From Kitasatospora terrestris (GTDB taxonomy: Bacteria; Actinomycetota; Actinomycetes; Streptomycetales; Streptomycetaceae), in NCBI RefSeq assembly GCF_039542905.1, contig NZ_BAABIS010000001.1, positions 2,480,001 through 2,544,000 of the forward strand: 64,000 bases of DNA, given 5' to 3'. A model generated the notes under the pieces. That model had not been told where the DNA came from and searched no databases. It was given only the letters and a program-made list of their open reading frames with translations. Shown here piece after piece: positions 1 through 7,914 of this stretch; within the stretch, counting starts at the first letter, position 1, and every line of letters begins with the position of its first letter. Made by a program: the position numbers and the translations under genes.

Positions 1-509
1 GCCTGGGCGGGCCGGTAGCGGGCGGCGGCGCGCAGCCCGCCGGTGCGGGTGGGGACGGGACGGAGCACGGCGTGCTGCAGGGTGTCGGCGACGGTGCGGA
101 CCCGGGCCAGGTCGCGGGCCTGGCGGCGGCGCTGCCAGGCGAGTCCGGCACCCATCGCGCCGGCCAGCGCGGTGGCCAGGTAGGTCCAGAGGTGGTGCTG
201 CTCCAGCAGGTGGCCGGCGCGGAGCGCGAGCAGGACCTGCAGGACGACGGTGAACACGGTGACGGTGCCGACCGCGACCGGACCGAGGCTGAAGGCCACC
301 ACCACCGGCAGGACGGTGACCAGGAAGCCCGCCGCCACCGCGCCGGGCACCGCGACTTCGAGGACCAGGTCGACGCCGAGCAGCAGGGCGGGCATCACCC
401 GGACCCAGGCGGGTGCGCGCAGGGCCTCGGCTGTGGCGGAGTGCCAGCGGTCGGCGAGCGACGGCTGGACCGGTCGAGGCGCCGTCGCCGCGGGTGCGGA
501 CACCGGCAT
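1..509 (-). CDS. SpoIIE/PP2C-family membrane phosphatase, partial
   Basis: This leftward reading frame starts at ATG 509 and runs off the left edge, so only about 169 N-terminal residues are visible. A GAGGAGG ribosome-binding site lies 6 bases before the ATG. Residues about 40-130 hold several hydrophobic segments (for example VMPALLLGVDLVLEVAV). They are followed by RVRTVADTLQHAVLRPVP and GLRAAARYRPAQ, which match the start of the PP2C/SpoIIE domain of Streptomyces RsbU-like phosphatases. Such proteins dephosphorylate anti-sigma antagonist proteins. The catalytic metal-binding aspartates would lie beyond the window. The family call is good; the specific partner is unknown. Confidence 0.75.
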   Translation of the reverse strand, partial: MPVSAPAATAPRPVQPSLADRWHSATAEALRAPAWVRVMPALLLGVDLVLEVAVPGAVAAGFLVTVLPVVVAFSLGPVAVGTVTVFTVVLQVLLALRAGHLLEQHHLWTYLATALAGAMGAGLAWQRRRQARDLARVRTVADTLQHAVLRPVPTRTGGLRAAARYRPAQ

Positions 510-594
510 GCGGGGCCTCCTCGGGGGCGGCTCGGGGGTGGGAGGACGGTGGTTCCTCCATCCTCGCCGAGCCGCCGGCCCGCCAACTGCCATC

Positions 595-620
595 GAAGGT
601 CCCCTCCGCGGGGGACCTTC
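595..620 (-). terminator. Terminator hairpin after the P450 gene
   Basis: GAAGGTCCCC (595-604) pairs perfectly with GGGGACCTTC (611-620) around a 6-base loop. It lies downstream of the leftward P450 stop and upstream of the leftward phosphatase gene. There is no clear U-tract, as is common in this group. Confidence 0.65.
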
Positions 621-655
621 GGCCCGGTTCCGCCGCGCCCCGGCGAGCCGCGCCA

Positions 656-697
656 CGGTGCGGTGCGCCCCGGTGCGGTGCGCCCCGGTGCGGTGTG
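656..697. repeat. 15-bp tandem repeat
   Basis: A unit reading CGGTGCGGTGCGCCC is repeated almost three times just downstream of the P450 stop codon. It is non-coding and may be replication slippage. Confidence 0.7.
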
Positions 698-700
698 GCG

Positions 701-1918
701 TCAGCGCACCGCGACCGGCAGGGTCTGGTATCCGCGCAGGACCAGCCGGTCGCGGCGGACCGGGTCGCCGGCCGGGGCGAGGGCGGGGAAGCGGGTGAGC
801 AGTGCGGGGAAGGCGACCGCGGCCTCCAGCCGGGCGAGCTGCGCGCCGAGGCAGTAGTGCGGGCCGCCGCCGAAGCTGAGCGGCTGGCTGTCGTGCCGGG
901 TCGGGTCGAAGCGGTCCGGCTCCGGGAAGCGGGCGGGGTCACGGTTGGCGGCGGCGACCAGCAGGAAGGCCGCGGTGCCGTACGGGGTGGGGACGTCGCC
1001 GACGGCGAGGCCGTCGGCGAGGGCGATCCGGGAGGTGAACTGCACCGGCGAGTCGTACCGCAGCACCTCGTCGGTCAGCCCGGCGGGCCGGATCCGGCCC
1101 TCGCGGACGCCGGCCAGCGCCTCGGGGTGCTCGAAGAGCAGGGCGAGGCCGTTGCCGAGCAGGTTGGTGGTGGTCTCGAAGCCGGCGATCAGCAGCAGCA
1201 CCAGGTTGGCCAGCAGCTCCCGCCCGGAGAGCCGGCCCCGGTCCTGGTCGGCGACCTGGACCAGGGCGCTGACCAGGTCGTCCTCGGGGTGGGCGCGGCG
1301 GCGGGCGGCGAGGTCGGCGAAGTAGCCGGAGAGTTCGTCGGCGGCCTCGTCGGCGGCGTCGAGCTCGTCCTCGGTGGCGATCAGCTCCAGGACGGTGGTC
1401 AGGTCACTGGTCAGGCCGCGGAAGCGGTAGCGGTCCTGCTCGGGGACGCCGAGCAGCTCGCAGATCACGCCGACCGGCAGGCGGAACGCGAAGGCCTCCA
1501 TGAAGTCGACCGGCGAGCCGTCGGCGCCCCGCTCCGCCATCTCCTCCAGCAGCCGGTGGACGGCCGCCGTGACGGCCGGTTCCAGCGCGGCGACCCGGCG
1601 GGCGGTGAAGACCGAGGCGATCAACGAGCGCATCCGGGCGTGGTCGGGTGCGTTGCGCTCCAGGATGGAACGGCTGATCAGCTGCTTGGAGCGGTGGTTC
1701 GGGTACTCCGGGTCCCAGCGGGCGCTCAGCTCCGGGTCGGCGACGCCGAAGCCGGGGGCGCGCAGCGTCCGGTGGACGCCCTCGTAGCCGGAGACCAGCA
1801 CCAGGAACTCGCCGGCCTGCACCGCCGGGCCGAGCTCCTGGGCCGCGCGGTACAGCGGGTACGGGTCCGCCCTGCCCGCCGGGGTCATCAGCTGCTCGAC
1901 GATCGCGGCGCCGTCCAT
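701..1918 (-). CDS. Cytochrome P450
   Basis: A 405-residue protein, the usual length for a soluble bacterial P450 monooxygenase that takes electrons from ferredoxin. Signatures visible: the I-helix oxygen-binding motif AGFETT (245-250), the K-helix ExxR (E284 to R287) and the haem-binding loop FGGGPHYCLG with cysteine ligand C356. The start chosen is ATG 1918, because GGGGAG lies 6 bases before it; an in-frame ATG at 1933 is a weaker alternative. The gene is divergent from the ArsC-like gene. No ferredoxin or biosynthetic cluster adjoins it, so its substrate cannot be guessed. Confidence 0.93.
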   Translation of the reverse strand: MDGAAIVEQLMTPAGRADPYPLYRAAQELGPAVQAGEFLVLVSGYEGVHRTLRAPGFGVADPELSARWDPEYPNHRSKQLISRSILERNAPDHARMRSLIASVFTARRVAALEPAVTAAVHRLLEEMAERGADGSPVDFMEAFAFRLPVGVICELLGVPEQDRYRFRGLTSDLTTVLELIATEDELDAADEAADELSGYFADLAARRRAHPEDDLVSALVQVADQDRGRLSGRELLANLVLLLIAGFETTTNLLGNGLALLFEHPEALAGVREGRIRPAGLTDEVLRYDSPVQFTSRIALADGLAVGDVPTPYGTAAFLLVAAANRDPARFPEPDRFDPTRHDSQPLSFGGGPHYCLGAQLARLEAAVAFPALLTRFPALAPAGDPVRRDRLVLRGYQTLPVAVR

Positions 1919-2020
1919 GGCCTGCTCCCCCATCCGTCCGGTGGCCCGTACCGGGTTACCGGTGGTCACAACGGCCCGCCGGTCGCGGGAAGTTCCCGTC
2001 CGGGTGGCTACCCTGGCCGC

Positions 2021-2380
2021 ATGGAGATCTGGATCAACCCGCGCTGCAGCAAGTGCCGTACCGCGATCGGCGAGCTGGACGCGGCCGGTGCGGAGTACAC
2101 CGTCCGCCGCTACCTGGAGGAGCCGCCCTCCACCGTCGAGCTGGAGGACGTGCTGGAGCGGCTCGACCTGGAGCCGTGGCACATCACCCGGATGGACGAG
2201 CAGGCCGCCAAGGACCTCGGCATGAAGGAGTGGACCCGCGAGCCCGCCGACCGCTCCCGCTGGATCACCGCGCTCGCCGAGCACCCGATCCTGATCCAGC
2301 GTCCGATCATCACCGCCGACGACGGCCACGCCGTGATCGCGCGCACGCCGGAGGCGCTGAAGGGGATCGTCCCCCGCTGA
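2021..2380 (+). CDS. ArsC/Spx-family thioredoxin-fold protein
   Basis: A 119-residue protein beginning MEIWINPRCSKCRTA. The N-terminal redox motif is C-S-K-C, with the first cysteine in the position of the catalytic cysteine of glutaredoxin-coupled arsenate reductases. The RPIIT segment near residue 95 matches the conserved RP(I/L)V loop of the family. Family members reduce arsenate or act as thiol-redox proteins. No arsenic genes adjoin it, so arsenate reduction is unproven. It is convergent with the PPOX gene, whose end is 13 bases away. Confidence 0.85.
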   Translation: MEIWINPRCSKCRTAIGELDAAGAEYTVRRYLEEPPSTVELEDVLERLDLEPWHITRMDEQAAKDLGMKEWTREPADRSRWITALAEHPILIQRPIITADDGHAVIARTPEALKGIVPR

Positions 2381-2393
2381 CCCCGGGCGGAGG

Positions 2394-2867
2394 CTACGTG
2401 CGGCGGACCGCCTTCACCTCCTGGCCCGGGCGCCAGGAGCGGATCAGCAGGTGGTCGCCGTCCTCCACCTCGGTCAGCGCGACCTCGGCGAGGTCCAGCC
2501 GGAAGGCGTGGTACGGGCCGGGGACGGCGGCCGGCAGCTCCGCCTCGTAGGCGGCCAGGTCGGCCGGGTCGGTCAGCTCAACCGCCGTGCCCGAGACCTT
2601 GGCGTCGCCGCCGGCCATCGTCACGTCGCTGGGGTTGCTGTGCAGCGCGAAGCGCCCGTCGCGCTGCAGGTCCAGCGCTTTCATCGCGCCGTACATCGAG
2701 CCGATCATCAGATCGGCACCGATGAACTGCACCTCCGTCCCGCTCACCCGGGGTGCACCGCCCTTGCGCAGGGTGGCCAGCACATGGTGCTTGTGCGACT
2801 CGAACCGGGCTCGCACCGCGGCGGCCAGGTCGTCGGCCTCGTGCTCGAAATCCTGCCAGGTAGCCAT
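2394..2867 (-). CDS. Pyridoxamine 5'-phosphate oxidase-family protein
   Basis: A 157-residue single-domain split-barrel protein (MATWQDFEHEADDLAAAVRA...). It carries the pattern of actinobacterial FMN/F420-binding PPOX-like proteins: HVLATLRKGGAPRVSGTEV at the first strands and GRFALHSNP in the middle. These proteins bind flavin or F420 and reduce small molecules; the substrate is unknown. ATG 2867 follows a perfect 18-bp inverted repeat by seven bases and no ribosome-binding site is evident, so leaderless transcription is likely. It is divergent from the DUF1697 gene. Confidence 0.85.
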   Translation of the reverse strand: MATWQDFEHEADDLAAAVRARFESHKHHVLATLRKGGAPRVSGTEVQFIGADLMIGSMYGAMKALDLQRDGRFALHSNPSDVTMAGGDAKVSGTAVELTDPADLAAYEAELPAAVPGPYHAFRLDLAEVALTEVEDGDHLLIRSWRPGQEVKAVRRT

Positions 2868-2874
2868 GGTGTCC

Positions 2875-2921
2875 AGTCTGGCAGTCGGCACCCACGATCC
2901 GTCGGTGCCGACTGCCAGACT
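2875..2921. promoter_or_regulatory. 18-bp perfect inverted repeat in a divergent promoter
   Basis: AGTCTGGCAGTCGGCACC (2875-2892) is mirrored perfectly at 2904-2921 around an 11-base spacer. The arms end seven bases from the start codon of the leftward PPOX gene and six from that of the rightward DUF1697 gene. Each arm carries CAGACT just upstream of its ATG, a plausible -10 element for leaderless mRNAs. It may therefore be a mirrored promoter pair, an operator, or both. Confidence 0.7.
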
Positions 2922-2927
2922 GGGCGG

Positions 2928-3476
2928 ATGTCGGAGAACTACATCGCCTTCCTGCGCGCGATCAACGTCGGCGGACGGACCGTGAAGATGGAACGCCTGC
3001 GCGAGCTCTTCACCGAGCTCGGGCTGGACGGCGTGCGGACGTACATCCAGAGCGGCAACGTCTTCTTCTCCACCGCGGAGACCGACCGCGCCGCCCTCAC
3101 CGCCCGGATCGAGGCGCACCTCGCCGAGGCGCTCGGCTATGCCGTGCCGGTCATGCTGCGCACCGTGGACGAGGTCGCCGAGGTCGTCGACCTCGACCCG
3201 TTCGCCGCCGTCGAGGTCACCCCGGACCTCCGGCTGTGCGTGCTCTTCCTCTCCGAGCCGCTGCCGGACGGCACGGAGTTCCCGATCCACTCCCCCAAGG
3301 GCGACTGGGACATCCTCGGAGCCACCCCCGGCGCCGCCTTCGCCGTGGTGCACCTGCGCAACGGACGCCTCGGCACCGACCCGTCGACCTGCCTGCCCAA
3401 GACCTACGCCGGTCGGACCACCGCACGCTTCTTCCACACCACCGTCAAGATCCTGGCCGCCGCGAGGAAGGCCTGA
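2928..3476 (+). CDS. DUF1697 family protein
   Basis: A 182-residue protein with the family opening YIAFLRAINVGG and the middle motif TYIQSGNVFF. The C-terminal segment LPKTYAGRTTARFFHTTVKI matches the conserved end (usually T.RN..T..KL). The function of DUF1697 is unknown; members are small cytosolic proteins. It begins six bases after the 18-bp inverted repeat shared with the divergent PPOX gene, which suggests co-regulation. Confidence 0.9.
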   Translation: MSENYIAFLRAINVGGRTVKMERLRELFTELGLDGVRTYIQSGNVFFSTAETDRAALTARIEAHLAEALGYAVPVMLRTVDEVAEVVDLDPFAAVEVTPDLRLCVLFLSEPLPDGTEFPIHSPKGDWDILGATPGAAFAVVHLRNGRLGTDPSTCLPKTYAGRTTARFFHTTVKILAAARKA

Positions 3477-3503
3477 CCGGCCGGGGGAAGGCCCGACCGG
3501 CCG

Positions 3504-4469
3504 TCAGTGCGGGTACCGGCGGGCCGGGCGCCGGGCGGGCAGCTCGTCGCGGAACTCCTCGATCAGGGACGGGATCTGCCGGAACGTCTCGGTGCGCTCG
3601 ATCCGGTCCAGGTAGAGGTTGTGCGCGGCGAGCGCCTCCACGGTGACACCGAAGTACAGCGTCATCAGCGGGTTGACGAAGAGCTTGCTGCCCCGGGTGC
3701 GCTCGGTGAACCGGACGTCGCCGAACTCGCCGCGCAGGGCCGCGGCGACCGAGCCGTGCACGATGCTCGGGTGTGCGGGGAAGGCGGCCTGCGCGTACGC
3801 CACCGCGTCCAGGTACAGCCTGCCCTCGCGGGAGTCCCGCGGCAGCGAGAAGGCGCCCAGGTAGCCGCCGGCCCGGTCGAGCGCGGCCAGGTTCTCCAGC
3901 ACCAGCGTGTGGCTGACGCCGTGGTGCGCGTCGATGCCGAAGCCCAGGCTGGCGACCAGCCGCTCGGGCACGTCGCGCAGCCCGGCCACCGCGGCGAGGC
4001 TCGCCATGTCCTCCTCCGGGGTGCCGAGGCCGGTCTCGTCGCCGCGCATCAGGATGTCGGTGCCGCCGTCGACCAGCAGGATCGCGTCCACCCCGCCCAC
4101 GTGGTCGATCAGCGCCCGGTACGCGGCGCGCAGCGGCCGGACCCCGGTCTTCGCGAACGCCCAGACAATGTCGGGCATCCCGTGCAGCCGCAGCCAGCGG
4201 GCCAGCGTCCGCTCCGGGAAGTAGCCCTCGTCGGAGCGGCCGTCCGGGGTGATCCTGGCGACCTCCGGGGCGAGCCAGACCTCCGCGTCGAGGCCGTACA
4301 GGTGGCTGAAGGACAGGTTCGCCAGGTGGACCTCCTTGCCGGCGGCGCGCAGCGCCAGCGCCAGCGGCAGGCCCGCGTACACGTCGAACCCGCCGCCGGC
4401 GCCGGCGATCAGGATCCGGTCGGCGGCCAACAGGCGGGTGACCAGGGGTGGCTGGAAGAGATCGGACAT
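3504..4469 (-). CDS. DUF1152 domain-containing protein
   Basis: A 321-residue protein with an N-terminal Rossmann-like glycine motif (LIAGAGGGFDVYAGLPLA) and an acidic loop (LLVDGGTDILMRGDE) that mark DUF1152. The biochemical role is unknown; the fold suggests nucleotide or sugar-nucleotide binding. It is convergent with the DUF1697 gene and follows the leftward TetR gene by 49 bases. The start MSDLFQPPLVTRLL is clear. Confidence 0.88.
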   Translation of the reverse strand: MSDLFQPPLVTRLLAADRILIAGAGGGFDVYAGLPLALALRAAGKEVHLANLSFSHLYGLDAEVWLAPEVARITPDGRSDEGYFPERTLARWLRLHGMPDIVWAFAKTGVRPLRAAYRALIDHVGGVDAILLVDGGTDILMRGDETGLGTPEEDMASLAAVAGLRDVPERLVASLGFGIDAHHGVSHTLVLENLAALDRAGGYLGAFSLPRDSREGRLYLDAVAYAQAAFPAHPSIVHGSVAAALRGEFGDVRFTERTRGSKLFVNPLMTLYFGVTVEALAAHNLYLDRIERTETFRQIPSLIEEFRDELPARRPARRYPH

Positions 4470-4518
4470 GGCGGGGACGCTAGCAAGGCCCCGGCGCGCG
4501 GTGCGGCGGATTTCCGGA

Positions 4519-5199
4519 TCACCGCGTCCGGTCTGCGTGCGGGGCCTCGGCGTGCGGGGCCTCGGCGTGCAGGGCCTCGATGCCCGCGGTGACGATCGCC
4601 AGGCCGCGTTCGAAGCGGCGCTCGTAGTCGGTGAAGAGGTCGGTGCTCGCGGCGGCGGTCAGCGGCCGCTCGGGTCCGATCCGCTCGGCGCGCTCGGCCG
4701 GGTCGTAACCGGGTGCCCGCTCGCCCGGCAGCGGGTGGACGGCCTGCTCCTCGATCACGAAGCCGACGGTGAAGCTGTACGCGGTGAAGTACGCCTCGAC
4801 CGCCTCGGGCAGGGTGAACCCGGCGCGGACGAAGGAGTCCAACTGCCCCTCGAAGCGGTCGGTGTGGCCGGTGTCGGTGAGCCTGGTGCCGCTGAACACC
4901 TTCGCGCCGTCGCGGTGGCCGAGCAGCGTCCGGCGCAGGGTCCGGCAGGTCAGGGCCAGCTGGTGCTGCCACGGGGTGTCGGCGGTGGGCGGCTCACTGC
5001 CCGCGATCATCCGGCGGATCATCTCGGTGGCCAGCTCGTCCAGCAGCGCCTGCTTGTTGGCGAAGTGCCAGTACAACGCCGGCGCCTTGCAGTCGAGTTC
5101 GGCCGCGATCCGGCGGAGCGTCAGCCCTTCCAGGCCGACTTCGTCGAGCAGCCGCAGGGCGGTGTCGACGACCTGCGCCCGGTCCAGTTTCTGCGCCAT
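4519..5199 (-). CDS. TetR-family repressor (TetR_C class)
   Basis: A 226-residue repressor. Residues 8-50 hold the helix-turn-helix (VVDTALRLLDEVGLEGLTLRRIAAELDCKAPALYWHFANK), and the rest matches the ligand-binding domain of true TetR-like regulators. It faces away from a FAD monooxygenase gene across an intergenic region with two near-identical palindromes, the classical arrangement for self-regulation plus control of a flavin hydroxylase. The C-terminus has a tandem repeat, HAEAPHAEAPHA, encoded by duplicated DNA, which probably arose by slippage. Confidence 0.92.
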   Translation of the reverse strand: MAQKLDRAQVVDTALRLLDEVGLEGLTLRRIAAELDCKAPALYWHFANKQALLDELATEMIRRMIAGSEPPTADTPWQHQLALTCRTLRRTLLGHRDGAKVFSGTRLTDTGHTDRFEGQLDSFVRAGFTLPEAVEAYFTAYSFTVGFVIEEQAVHPLPGERAPGYDPAERAERIGPERPLTAAASTDLFTDYERRFERGLAIVTAGIEALHAEAPHAEAPHADRTR

Positions 5200-5244
5200 G
5201 CCGCTGCCTCTCCCGCTGCTTCTCCCTGCTCGACGCTTGACAAT

Positions 5245-5257
5245 TTAACACCGTTAA
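5245..5257. promoter_or_regulatory. TetR operator O1 (TTAACACCGTTAA)
   Basis: TTAAC and GTTAA arms flank a 3-base centre, in the divergent promoter region between the TetR gene and the monooxygenase. It is near-identical to the palindrome at 5281-5295, 37 bp away centre to centre. Confidence 0.7.
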
Positions 5258-5280
5258 GGCCAGGCTCGGAAGCACCGCAA

Positions 5281-5295
5281 CTTAACGCCGTTAAG
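5281..5295. promoter_or_regulatory. TetR operator O2 overlapping the monooxygenase RBS
   Basis: CTTAACGCCGTTAAG is a palindrome with a 3-base centre. Its right arm overlaps the AAGGAG ribosome-binding site of the monooxygenase gene, so bound repressor would cover both the promoter-proximal region and the translation start region. Confidence 0.72.
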
Positions 5296-5307
5296 GAGAG
5301 CTGAGCC

Positions 5308-6756
5308 ATGCGCACCGGAATCCTGGTCGTCGGCGCCGGACCGACCGGCCTCACCCTCGCCTGCGACCTCGCCCGCCGCGGCGTCGACGCCCTGCTGATC
5401 GAGCGCGCCCCCGCCCTGTTCCCCGGCTCGCGGGGCAAGGGCCTCCAGCCGCGCACCCTGGAGATCCTGGAGGACCTCGGCGTCCTCGCACGGATCCGCG
5501 CCGCCGGCTCCCCCTACCCCGCGATGCTGCCCTGGGCGGACGGCACGGCCGGCGACCCGTTCCCCCTGGTGCCCAGCCCGGCCGCCACCGAGCAGGTGCC
5601 GCACCCCGAGGTGTGGATGGTGCCGCAGTGGCGCACCCAGGAGATCCTGTACACCCGCCTCCAGGAACTCGGCGGCCAGGTGCGGTTCGACAGCGCGCTG
5701 CTCGGCTTCCGGCAGGACGCGGACGGCGTGACCGCCCAGGTCGAAGGCCTCGGCACGGTCACCGCCGACTACCTCGTCGCCGCCGACGGCGGACGGTCCG
5801 CCGTCCGGCGGGCCCTCGGCGTCACCATGCTCGGCGAAACCGTCGACCCCCGGCCCTCACTCGTCGCCGACGTCCGCATCACCGGCCTCGACCACGCGCA
5901 CTGGCACGTCTTCCCGCAGGCCCCCGGCGGCGCACTCGCCCTCTGCCCGATGCCCGGCACCGACGAGTTCCAGGTCTACGCCCAGTACGAGGACGGCGAA
6001 CCCGACACCAGCGCCGACGGCGTCCGCGCCCTCGTCGCCGCCCGCAGCCACCTCCCCGCGGACGCCGTCACCGAAGTGCGCTGGGCCTCCGACTTCCGGC
6101 CGCGCGCCGCCCTCGCCGAGCGCTTCCGGGTCGGCCGGGTCCTGCTCGCCGGCGACGCCGCCCACGTCCACTCCCCCGCCGGCGGGCAGGGACTCAACAC
6201 CAGCGTCCAGGACGCGTACAACCTCGGCTGGAAGCTCGGGCAGATCCTGCGGCACGGCGCCGACGCCGAACCACTGCTCGACAGCTACGAAGCCGAACGG
6301 CTCCCCGTCGCCGCCGACGTCCTGGAGATCAGCACCTCCATCCACCGCGGCGGCGCGCTCGCCGGGCAGCCCGGCAGCGGCCCGCGGCGCGCCACCCGCG
6401 GCGAGGACACCGACCAACTGGCGGTCGGCTACCGGGGCGGCCCGCTCAGCGCCGAACGGCGCACCGGTCTCGCCGACGACGACCTCCAGGCCGGCGACCG
6501 CGCCCCGGACGCCCTCCTCACGGACGGCACCCGCCTGTTCGACGCCCTGCGCGGCCCCCACGCCACCATCGTCACCGCCGGCACCGACGCCCCGCCCGTC
6601 CCGGCCGGCATCCGCGCCCTCCGCCACGACGCCTACGGCCCCGCCGACGGCCGCCCCACCCTCTACCTGATCCGCCCCGACGGCTACATCGGCCTCGCCA
6701 CCGAAACCCCCACCGACCTCACCCCGTACCTCATCACCCTCGGCCTCGCCGACTGA
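5308..6756 (+). CDS. FAD-dependent aromatic monooxygenase (PheA/TfdB type)
   Basis: A 482-residue class A flavoprotein hydroxylase. It carries the N-terminal dinucleotide motif VVGAGPTGL, the NADPH/FAD motif AADGGRSAVRRALG, and the second FAD motif LLAGDAAHVHSPAGGQGLN, followed by the short thioredoxin-like C-terminal domain. Relatives hydroxylate phenols or polycyclic polyketides or inactivate antibiotics such as tetracycline and rifampicin. The divergent TetR repressor suggests ligand-induced detoxification. AAGGAG precedes ATG 5308 and overlaps operator O2. The substrate is unknown. Confidence 0.92.
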   Translation: MRTGILVVGAGPTGLTLACDLARRGVDALLIERAPALFPGSRGKGLQPRTLEILEDLGVLARIRAAGSPYPAMLPWADGTAGDPFPLVPSPAATEQVPHPEVWMVPQWRTQEILYTRLQELGGQVRFDSALLGFRQDADGVTAQVEGLGTVTADYLVAADGGRSAVRRALGVTMLGETVDPRPSLVADVRITGLDHAHWHVFPQAPGGALALCPMPGTDEFQVYAQYEDGEPDTSADGVRALVAARSHLPADAVTEVRWASDFRPRAALAERFRVGRVLLAGDAAHVHSPAGGQGLNTSVQDAYNLGWKLGQILRHGADAEPLLDSYEAERLPVAADVLEISTSIHRGGALAGQPGSGPRRATRGEDTDQLAVGYRGGPLSAERRTGLADDDLQAGDRAPDALLTDGTRLFDALRGPHATIVTAGTDAPPVPAGIRALRHDAYGPADGRPTLYLIRPDGYIGLATETPTDLTPYLITLGLAD

Positions 6757-6809
6757 CCCCACTCCAGACGGCAAGCAACCCCACCCACCACAGCCGACCG
6801 ACCCGCACA

Positions 6810-7012
6810 GCGGGAAACGCGCGGCGAAGCAGGAAGCCCCGGCGCCGGCCGACGCGCCCGCGCAGCGGGAAACCACCGGCGCCAGCCGAAGCAACCCGCG
6901 CAGCGGGAAACCACCGGCGCCAGCCGAACAACCGGCAGGGCGGGAAACCACCGGCGCCAGCCGAACAACCGGCAGGGCGGGAAACCACCGGCGCAGCCGG
7001 GCAAACCGCGGG
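6810..7012. repeat. 37-bp tandem repeat array
   Basis: Units beginning GCGGGAAACCACCGGCGC start at 6865, 6903, 6940 and 6977 (38, 37, 37 and about 36 bp), with a degenerate 55-bp copy from 6810. The array fills the space between the convergent monooxygenase and hemerythrin genes and ends just before the latter's stop codon. Frames through it are low-complexity and not convincing genes. Confidence 0.85.
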
Positions 7013-7014
7013 TG

Positions 7015-7767
7015 TCAGCGGGCGGGGCCCCAGAGCTGGTCGGTGCAGCGGGCGTAGGTGTCGCGCCAGTGCGGCCAGTAGCGGGCGGTCTCGTCGTCGC
7101 AGTCGGCGAGGAGGCGGTCGATCTGCGCGGGGTCGACGCCTTCGAGCAGCCAGACCAGGGCGTCCGAGGACGCGGGGCCGTCGGCGGCGCGGAGCAGGTC
7201 GAGGAGTTCGGGCAGGGTGCCGATCCGGGAGCCGGCCGGGAAGATGCCGTCCATCCGGGGCAGCAGCTGGCGCTCCTCGATCCGCAGGTGGGTTTCGAGC
7301 CGAGCGGCGAGTTCCTCGACCGCGTAGGCGACGGGCCAGCTGCTGGCGGGGTCGCGGGTGGCGATCCGGACGAGGGTGGTGACCCGGGTGAAGGAGTGGT
7401 CGAGGTTGTGGTGGTCGGCCTCGAGCCAGTTGAGCAGCAGGCGCAGCTCGGGTGCGAAGCGGCGGAGCAGCGGCCAGAGCCGGCTGTCCTGCTGCTCGTG
7501 GTGGCAGGTGATCATGGCGGTCATGAAGTCCCAGTGCCGCTGCAGCGCGTCGGCGGCGATCTCGTCGCCGGGCTGGAGCAGTCGCAGGGCCTGGGGCAGC
7601 CTGGCGAGGTCGCGGCGGAGCGCGGCGTGCACGAGTCGGAGTCCGGCGAACGGCATCGGCTCGACCCGCGGCGCGGGCGTCACCGGCGGCGCGGACGGCA
7701 CGGCGTGGGAGCCGTCCGACTGGGCGGGGACGTACGTGGGCCCTACGGGCAGCAGGTGGCGGGGCAT
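7015..7767 (-). CDS. Hemerythrin-like (HHE) domain protein
   Basis: A 250-residue cytosolic protein with a helical HHE cation-binding domain at about residues 38-165. Histidines or acids fall in the expected positions: LVHAALRRDL, HWDFMTAMITCHHEQQD, ADHHNLDHSF and LETHLRIEERQLLP. Relatives bind a di-iron centre and sense or store oxygen or nitric oxide, or aid oxidative-stress responses. The N-terminal 35 residues are proline-rich and unconserved. The C-terminal third is actinobacteria-specific. Confidence 0.85.
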   Translation of the reverse strand: MPRHLLPVGPTYVPAQSDGSHAVPSAPPVTPAPRVEPMPFAGLRLVHAALRRDLARLPQALRLLQPGDEIAADALQRHWDFMTAMITCHHEQQDSRLWPLLRRFAPELRLLLNWLEADHHNLDHSFTRVTTLVRIATRDPASSWPVAYAVEELAARLETHLRIEERQLLPRMDGIFPAGSRIGTLPELLDLLRAADGPASSDALVWLLEGVDPAQIDRLLADCDDETARYWPHWRDTYARCTDQLWGPAR

Positions 7768-7914
7768 AACGCTCTCTTCACGACTGGCTGAGGCTGGTCG
7801 GGCCGGGCGTCGCGGTGGCGGCGCCCCGTGCCTGATCTCCAGGGTGGTGACAGAGCATCAGAGTCGAATCAATGTCCGATTGACGCGCAGGTCAGCGGCT
7901 CGTGGGCCGGTTCC

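Noticed and set aside
413..2380. 655-codon rightward frame
   Set aside because: Only its last 119 codons (ArsC-like) are real; the rest is antisense to the P450.
3477..3503. Terminator between the DUF1697 and DUF1152 genes
   Set aside because: A GACCGGCC direct repeat gives only an imperfect stem, too weak to call.
6810..7012. CRISPR array
   Set aside because: The repeats are directly tandem with no unique spacers and no cas genes nearby.
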